NCBI GenBank assembly: GCA_023397905.1
Contig: JAEWSZ010000106.1
Coordinates: 1-64,000, forward strand
Source of the DNA: Bacillota bacterium
GTDB lineage: Bacteria; Bacillota; Clostridia; Acetivibrionales; DSM-1351
Reading direction: 5' to 3'
Length of the DNA stretch: 64,000 nt
Shown here: piece by piece, positions 60,118 to 64,000 of the stretch
How positions within the stretch are numbered: the stretch's first letter is position 1
How the letters are laid out: every line of letters begins with the position of its first letter
The notes under the pieces: generated by a model
Told to the model about the DNA's origin: nothing
Database searches by the model: none
Seen by the model: only the letters and a program-made list of their open reading frames with translations
Program-made: the position numbers and the translations under genes

Positions 60118-61016
60118 TGAAAAGCAATGAGGCCATGGAAGGGAAGAACGGCAAAAAGCCGGGCGTGCTTTCTTCAGTCCTTTTAACTATCGGTCCGATG
60201 GGCTTGTGGACAACCCTGTTTTTTACCTTCCCGTTTTTGTATGTTATATTTGTCAGCTTCTGCACCAGGGATCAATTCGGGAATATCGTATATGAATTTA
60301 CATTAAAAGCATACAGTACTCTGCTGAAGCCGGCATATCTCACAATTATTTACAGGACGGTCCTGATGTCGGTAGTGGTCACCTTCTTTGTAATACTGAT
60401 CGCCTATCCCTATGCCTATATTGCCGCCAGAGCCAGAAAATCAGTCCAGAATGCAATGATCATAGGAATTATCGTTCCCTTCTGGACAAATTCGCTGCTC
60501 AGGATCTATGCCATCATGAATGTAACTTCCAAAAACGGCATTATAAATACGCTGCTCATGAATCTCGGGATAATACATGAGCCGCTGCAGATCTTGTATA
60601 CGCCCTTTGCAGTGTATTTCGGCATGATATACAGTTTATTGCCGCTGATGGTAATGCCTCTGTACTCAAATATGCAGAAGATCGACGCGGCTGTGCTGGA
60701 GGCGGGAAGAGACCTTGGCGCTTCATCCTTTCAGCTCTTCCGGAAGGTGATATTTCCAATAAGCATTCCGGGAATCATGGCAGGAGTGGTGCTGGTATTC
60801 GTACCCTCGATGTTCAGCTTCTACGTGGCCGACGCACTGGGCGGTGGAAAGATGATCATTATCGGAAACGTGATATCAAACCAGTTTTCCGTTTCGAGAA
60901 ACTGGCCCTTCGGCGCGGCAATGTCGGTGGCCGTTATGGCGTTCAGCACCATTATTATAGCATTGAACAACAAGGTCAATTCGGCGGAAAAGGAGGGAAA
61001 GCATGAAAAAAAATAG
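60117..61016 (+). CDS. ABC permease, PotB type
   Basis: A 299-residue membrane protein with six segments and the EAA-type loop VLEAGRDLGASSFQLFRKVI followed by FPISIPG, as in the spermidine/putrescine PotB group. The ATG shares bases with the potA-like stop (ATGA overlap), so translation is coupled. Its end overlaps the potC-like gene by 14 bases. Confidence 0.92.
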   Translation: MKSNEAMEGKNGKKPGVLSSVLLTIGPMGLWTTLFFTFPFLYVIFVSFCTRDQFGNIVYEFTLKAYSTLLKPAYLTIIYRTVLMSVVVTFFVILIAYPYAYIAARARKSVQNAMIIGIIVPFWTNSLLRIYAIMNVTSKNGIINTLLMNLGIIHEPLQILYTPFAVYFGMIYSLLPLMVMPLYSNMQKIDAAVLEAGRDLGASSFQLFRKVIFPISIPGIMAGVVLVFVPSMFSFYVADALGGGKMIIIGNVISNQFSVSRNWPFGAAMSVAVMAFSTIIIALNNKVNSAEKEGKHEKK

Positions 61017-61782
61017 TTTTGTATCCGTCGTCTATGTGGTGTTTTTTCTGCTCCTGTTGTATACGCCCATAGTGATCATGGTTGCCTATTCCTTTAATAA
61101 TTCCGAGCTGGATATCGGCTGGAGCGGCTTTTCATTAAAGTGGTACATGGAATTGCTTTCGCAGAATGATGCCGCAAGGGCATTCAAAAACAGTATGGTC
61201 GTTTCCACAAGCAGCACGCTTCTGTCGGTGTTGATAGGAACCTTTGCGGCGGTTGGTTTCCATAAATTCAATTTCCGTTTTAAGAGCGCGCTGGATTCAT
61301 TTTTCTATATACCGACGATAGTTCCGGCCATGCTGCTGGGTGTTTCCATGCTTTCCCTGTATGACATAATGGGGATCCCGCTCAGCAAGCTTACCATTAT
61401 CATTGCGCATATAACCTTTTGCGCACCAATAACCTTCAATACCATCAGAGTGTCGCTGAAGGGGTTTGACAAATCAATAGAGGAAGCCGCCGTAGACCTG
61501 GGCTGCAATCAGTTTCAAACAATTACAAAGGTGATAATGCCCAACATTGTGCCGGCAATGCTTTCCGGCGGGCTGCTTGCATTCACGTTTTCGCTTGAGG
61601 ATGTGATGACCACCTTTTTTGTGGCCGGCCCAAAGGATGCCACCATTTCAATGTATATTTTCGGGCAGATGAAGGCGGGGATGAAACCCACCTTGAATGC
61701 ATTGAGCACCTTGATGATACTGCTGACCGTAACTCTTGGGATTTTGATGCAGGTATTGGAAAACAGAAGCGCCAAAAAATAA
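61003..61782 (+). CDS. ABC permease, PotC type
   Basis: A 259-residue membrane protein with six segments and the EAA loop IEEAAVDLGCNQFQTITKVI followed by MPNIVPAM. The C-terminal half (FSLEDVMTTFFVAGPKDATI) is characteristic of PotC-type permeases. The start overlaps the potB-like gene. Together with that gene it forms the heterodimeric channel. Confidence 0.92.
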   Translation: MKKNSFVSVVYVVFFLLLLYTPIVIMVAYSFNNSELDIGWSGFSLKWYMELLSQNDAARAFKNSMVVSTSSTLLSVLIGTFAAVGFHKFNFRFKSALDSFFYIPTIVPAMLLGVSMLSLYDIMGIPLSKLTIIIAHITFCAPITFNTIRVSLKGFDKSIEEAAVDLGCNQFQTITKVIMPNIVPAMLSGGLLAFTFSLEDVMTTFFVAGPKDATISMYIFGQMKAGMKPTLNALSTLMILLTVTLGILMQVLENRSAKK

Positions 61783-61874
61783 GTCAATCCGTATGGACTG
61801 GAGCAATCCTTCCTATAAAATGAACTATCAGTCATCAAATTATCAATCATGTTTAGAGAAAGAGGGGAAAAATT

Positions 61875-62966
61875 ATGAAAAAAAGAGTTTTGAGTTTGGC
61901 AATTATTTTTTTGGTTGTCACCGGCAGCCTTGCCTTGACAGGCTGCGGTCCGGAAAACAGCGCTTCCGGCAGCAAGGAAATAAACATGCTGGCATGGGCG
62001 GGCGTTGACGATGCGGCCATTGCAAAATTGGGGGAATTGACGGGATATAAAATTAACTATACGCCGTTTTCCTCATTGGAGGAAATGCAGACAAAGGTGA
62101 CCTCAAAAAGCGCCCGGTACGATGTGGCAATGTGTTCGGACTACGCCATAGAAGCTCTGGTAGCACAGAAAAAGCTGAAAGAGATCGACACTTCAAAAAT
62201 CGAAAACTATTCCAAAATCGGAAAGGGGTATTTAAGCCCTTCATATGACCCTGATAACAAATGGTCTGTTCCATACTCGGGAGGCGGGATCGGTATTCTG
62301 GTAAACCGTGATAAGGTTTCCGCAGAAATAAAATCCTACGCCGATTTATGGAAACCGGATTTAAAGGACCAGATCGTATTTACAGATGATGAAAGGATGG
62401 CCCTCAGCATTGCCAATCTGGTAAACGGAAATGACTTCAGCACAAAGGATGAAAGCCAGATCAAGGCTGCCGGCGCAAAACTGGAGGAATTGAAGCCAAA
62501 TATCCATGCCTTTGCATATTCGGGCTACAAGCTCATGCTGAACGGAGAGGCAAGCGTGCTGGTAACCGCATCAGGAGATGCTTATAAGGCGGCAAAGGAA
62601 ATGTCCAACTGGGAATACATAAATCCTTCCGAAGGGGAGCACATGTTTATGGACAGCTATGTTATTCCCGAAGGAGCCGATATGGATGCAGCATATGCTT
62701 TCATCAATGCCATTGTGGGCAAGGAGTACCTGACAAGAAATGGCGCCGATACCAACTGGGGCTATGGCTATACAAATCTTGAGGTTGAAGACGAGGCCAG
62801 AAAAGCGGGAATATCGGATAACTTGCTGAAGGTCGCATATCCGGATGAATCTGTTTATAAAACCGCCCACTACATGGAAAATATAGGCGACGCCTCCCTG
62901 ACTTACGATGAAGTCTGGTCCGAGGTAAAGCTGAAAGCCGGTTCCAAAATTTCATCTGAAGGATAG
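61875..62966 (+). CDS. Extracellular solute-binding lipoprotein, PotD/PotF type
   Basis: A 363-residue lipoprotein with lipobox ALTGC and lipidated C24, then a family-1-like spermidine/putrescine binding fold (INMLAWAGVDD; YDVAMCSDYAIEALV; WSVPYSGGGIGILVN). Acidic and aromatic residues typical of polyamine binding are plentiful, but the ligand could be another cationic nitrogen compound. AGAGGGG lies upstream. Unlike the three sugar importers in the window, the binding protein here is last in the operon, as in potABCD. Confidence 0.9.
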   Translation: MKKRVLSLAIIFLVVTGSLALTGCGPENSASGSKEINMLAWAGVDDAAIAKLGELTGYKINYTPFSSLEEMQTKVTSKSARYDVAMCSDYAIEALVAQKKLKEIDTSKIENYSKIGKGYLSPSYDPDNKWSVPYSGGGIGILVNRDKVSAEIKSYADLWKPDLKDQIVFTDDERMALSIANLVNGNDFSTKDESQIKAAGAKLEELKPNIHAFAYSGYKLMLNGEASVLVTASGDAYKAAKEMSNWEYINPSEGEHMFMDSYVIPEGADMDAAYAFINAIVGKEYLTRNGADTNWGYGYTNLEVEDEARKAGISDNLLKVAYPDESVYKTAHYMENIGDASLTYDEVWSEVKLKAGSKISSEG

Positions 62967-63104
62967 ATACGCAAAAGAATAAATAAATGATTTAATAAGG
63001 GACTGCTTCGGAGGCGGCATCAGACCTGCTGATATATATGATTAGACGGGAAGAATGGTCCGTATTCGGGGCAGCACTCCTTATTACAGGCTTGGAGGGA
63101 AGCA
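62967..63104 (+). promoter_or_regulatory. 138-bp leader before the MATE gene with possible ribosome-site sequestration
   Basis: CTCC at 63077-63080 can pair with GGAG at 63094-63097, which is part of the MATE gene ribosome binding site GGAGGGA. ACGG and CCGT at about 63047-63064 form another short stem. Some MATE genes are controlled by guanidine-sensing leaders, and the gene context makes this worth testing. I cannot match a specific riboswitch consensus by eye. Confidence 0.35.
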
Positions 63105-64000
63105 GTGGATCAAAGGGGATTTTACAAATTGACATTTCGGACTGTTTTCCCATTGATGATACAGTCTTTGTTATTGGCAAGCATAAATTTTATAGGGCAG
63201 GCCATGGTAAGCAAGCTTGGGGTGTCTGAGATAGCCGCGGTGGGAGTCGCCAATAAAATTTATTCCTTGTTTTACCTGGTAATGTACGGCACCTGCTGTG
63301 CCTGTGTTATGTTTGTGTCACAGTACGCGGGGAAAAAAGATATCGACGGCCTCCGTCGGACCATGGGCATGACCTTCACCATAACGGTCAGCCTTGGGGT
63401 ACTGGTCACGTTTGCAACATTGATTTTTCCAAAGGAGTGTATTGGGTTATTTACCGAAGACAGGGAGGTAATCCGGTATGGTGCCTCATATCTCCGGATG
63501 GTTTCGGCCTCGTATCTGCTTTTAAGCTTTATCTATCCCATAAACTACATGCTGAGGGGTATGACAAGGGTACAGATCGTTTTATGCACCTCGGTAGCAT
63601 CTGTTTTTGTCAATGTTATAACGACTTACTCCTTTATTTTCGGAAAATTTGGGATGCCGAAGCTGGGCGTTGCCGGAGCGGCCCTCGGGACGGTGCTTGC
63701 CAGGGCGGTGGAGCTCATTGTTCTTATCATATATTTGCTTGCAACAAAGAACGAGGTAATCACGGCGATTCCCAGGATGTTTACATACAATATCACGGGC
63801 TTCAGAAAATTTTTAAGCAAGGCGCTTCCCCTTGCGGGCAATGAATTTCTGTGGGGAATAGGGACCACGTTGTATTTTGTCATATATGGTCATATGGGAA
63901 CGGCGGAGCTGGCCGCCATGAGTATCATGAGTACGCTGCAGACCCTGCAGCAGACCTTCAGTCTCAGTTTTGCCAGCTCGGCGGCGGTTATCATAGGAAA
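63105..64000 (+). CDS. MATE-family efflux transporter (3' end beyond the window)
   Basis: The first 298 residues of a multidrug/toxin exporter of the MATE family, open to the last base. It starts at GTG 63105, four bases after GGAGGGA, and reads LTFRTVFPLMIQSLLLLASI, then FIGQAMVSKLGVSEIAAVGV and NKIYSLFYLVMYGTCC, with about seven hydrophobic helices visible. The GxQAMVSxLGxxEIAAVGVA region and LGVAGAALGTVLARAVEL are MATE hallmarks. It follows the PotD-like gene by 138 bases and may export the same kind of cation, using Na+ or H+ exchange. Confidence 0.88.
   Translation, partial: MDQRGFYKLTFRTVFPLMIQSLLLASINFIGQAMVSKLGVSEIAAVGVANKIYSLFYLVMYGTCCACVMFVSQYAGKKDIDGLRRTMGMTFTITVSLGVLVTFATLIFPKECIGLFTEDREVIRYGASYLRMVSASYLLLSFIYPINYMLRGMTRVQIVLCTSVASVFVNVITTYSFIFGKFGMPKLGVAGAALGTVLARAVELIVLIIYLLATKNEVITAIPRMFTYNITGFRKFLSKALPLAGNEFLWGIGTTLYFVIYGHMGTAELAAMSIMSTLQTLQQTFSLSFASSAAVIIG

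Overview
The window looks like a chromosomal stretch of an anaerobic, saccharolytic Firmicute of the class Clostridia. The evidence is strong AGGAGG-type ribosome binding sites, frequent GTG/TTG starts, YesM/YesN-type two-component systems paired with three-gene sugar importers, a radical-SAM anaerobic sulfatase-maturating enzyme, an intermediate base composition and few hints of mobile DNA. No rRNA, tRNA, CRISPR array, phage or insertion sequence was seen. Almost every gene lies on the plus strand.

Layout. 1-2587: end of an unseen gene plus two permeases and the ATPase of a nitrate/sulfonate/taurine-type ABC importer. 2777-4285: membrane diguanylate cyclase. 4315-14323: a catabolic island. 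A YheO-type PAS regulator faces a RidA-family gene across an intergenic region carrying six copies of an AACA-N3-TGTT dyad. The island continues with a complete sugar-type ABC importer, a mannonate-dehydratase-like enolase-superfamily enzyme, an N-acyl-D-amino-acid-deacylase-like amidohydrolase, a SelA-fold PLP enzyme and an alpha/beta hydrolase. 14715-21287: unlinked genes. These are a secreted LysM protein, a TetR gene facing an HXXEE membrane protein, a PadR/methyltransferase pair under a 48-bp perfect palindrome, an unknown helical protein, a TPR protein, a zinc-ribbon protein and an orphan translation factor IF-3 with an apparent AUA start.

21455-40526: two successive two-component/ABC loci. 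The first ends in a sulfatase, its anaerobic maturase and a TauE/SafE-type anion exporter, so it probably handles a sulfated glycan. The second ends in a VOC protein and a fucose/arabinose-isomerase-like protein. 40684-44326: TetR plus membrane protein, a 3-methyladenine DNA glycosylase, and an AlbA_2/Schlafen-type gene bracketed by 39-bp direct repeats. 44821-52779: three secreted proteins, namely a small tandem-repeat protein, a 1252-residue multi-domain SGNH/CBM/DUF5010-like protein, and a 1059-residue GH95/DUF5703-like protein.

53057-64000: a GNAT acetyltransferase and a LuxR-type regulator, then a nitrogen-compound module. It holds two DUF1989 (urea-carboxylase-associated / carboxyguanidine deiminase-type) proteins, allophanate hydrolase, a BmrR-like MerR regulator, a complete PotABCD-type importer and the start of a MATE exporter cut by the window end. 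The module resembles guanidine assimilation but lacks the biotin-dependent carboxylase in view.

The best candidates for undescribed biology are the RidA/ManD/deacylase/SelA island with its operator array, the guanidine-like module with a polyamine-type transporter and MerR control, the AlbA_2 gene bracketed by direct repeats, and the orphan IF-3. All functional names rest on reading the sequence against remembered family motifs; no database search was possible.
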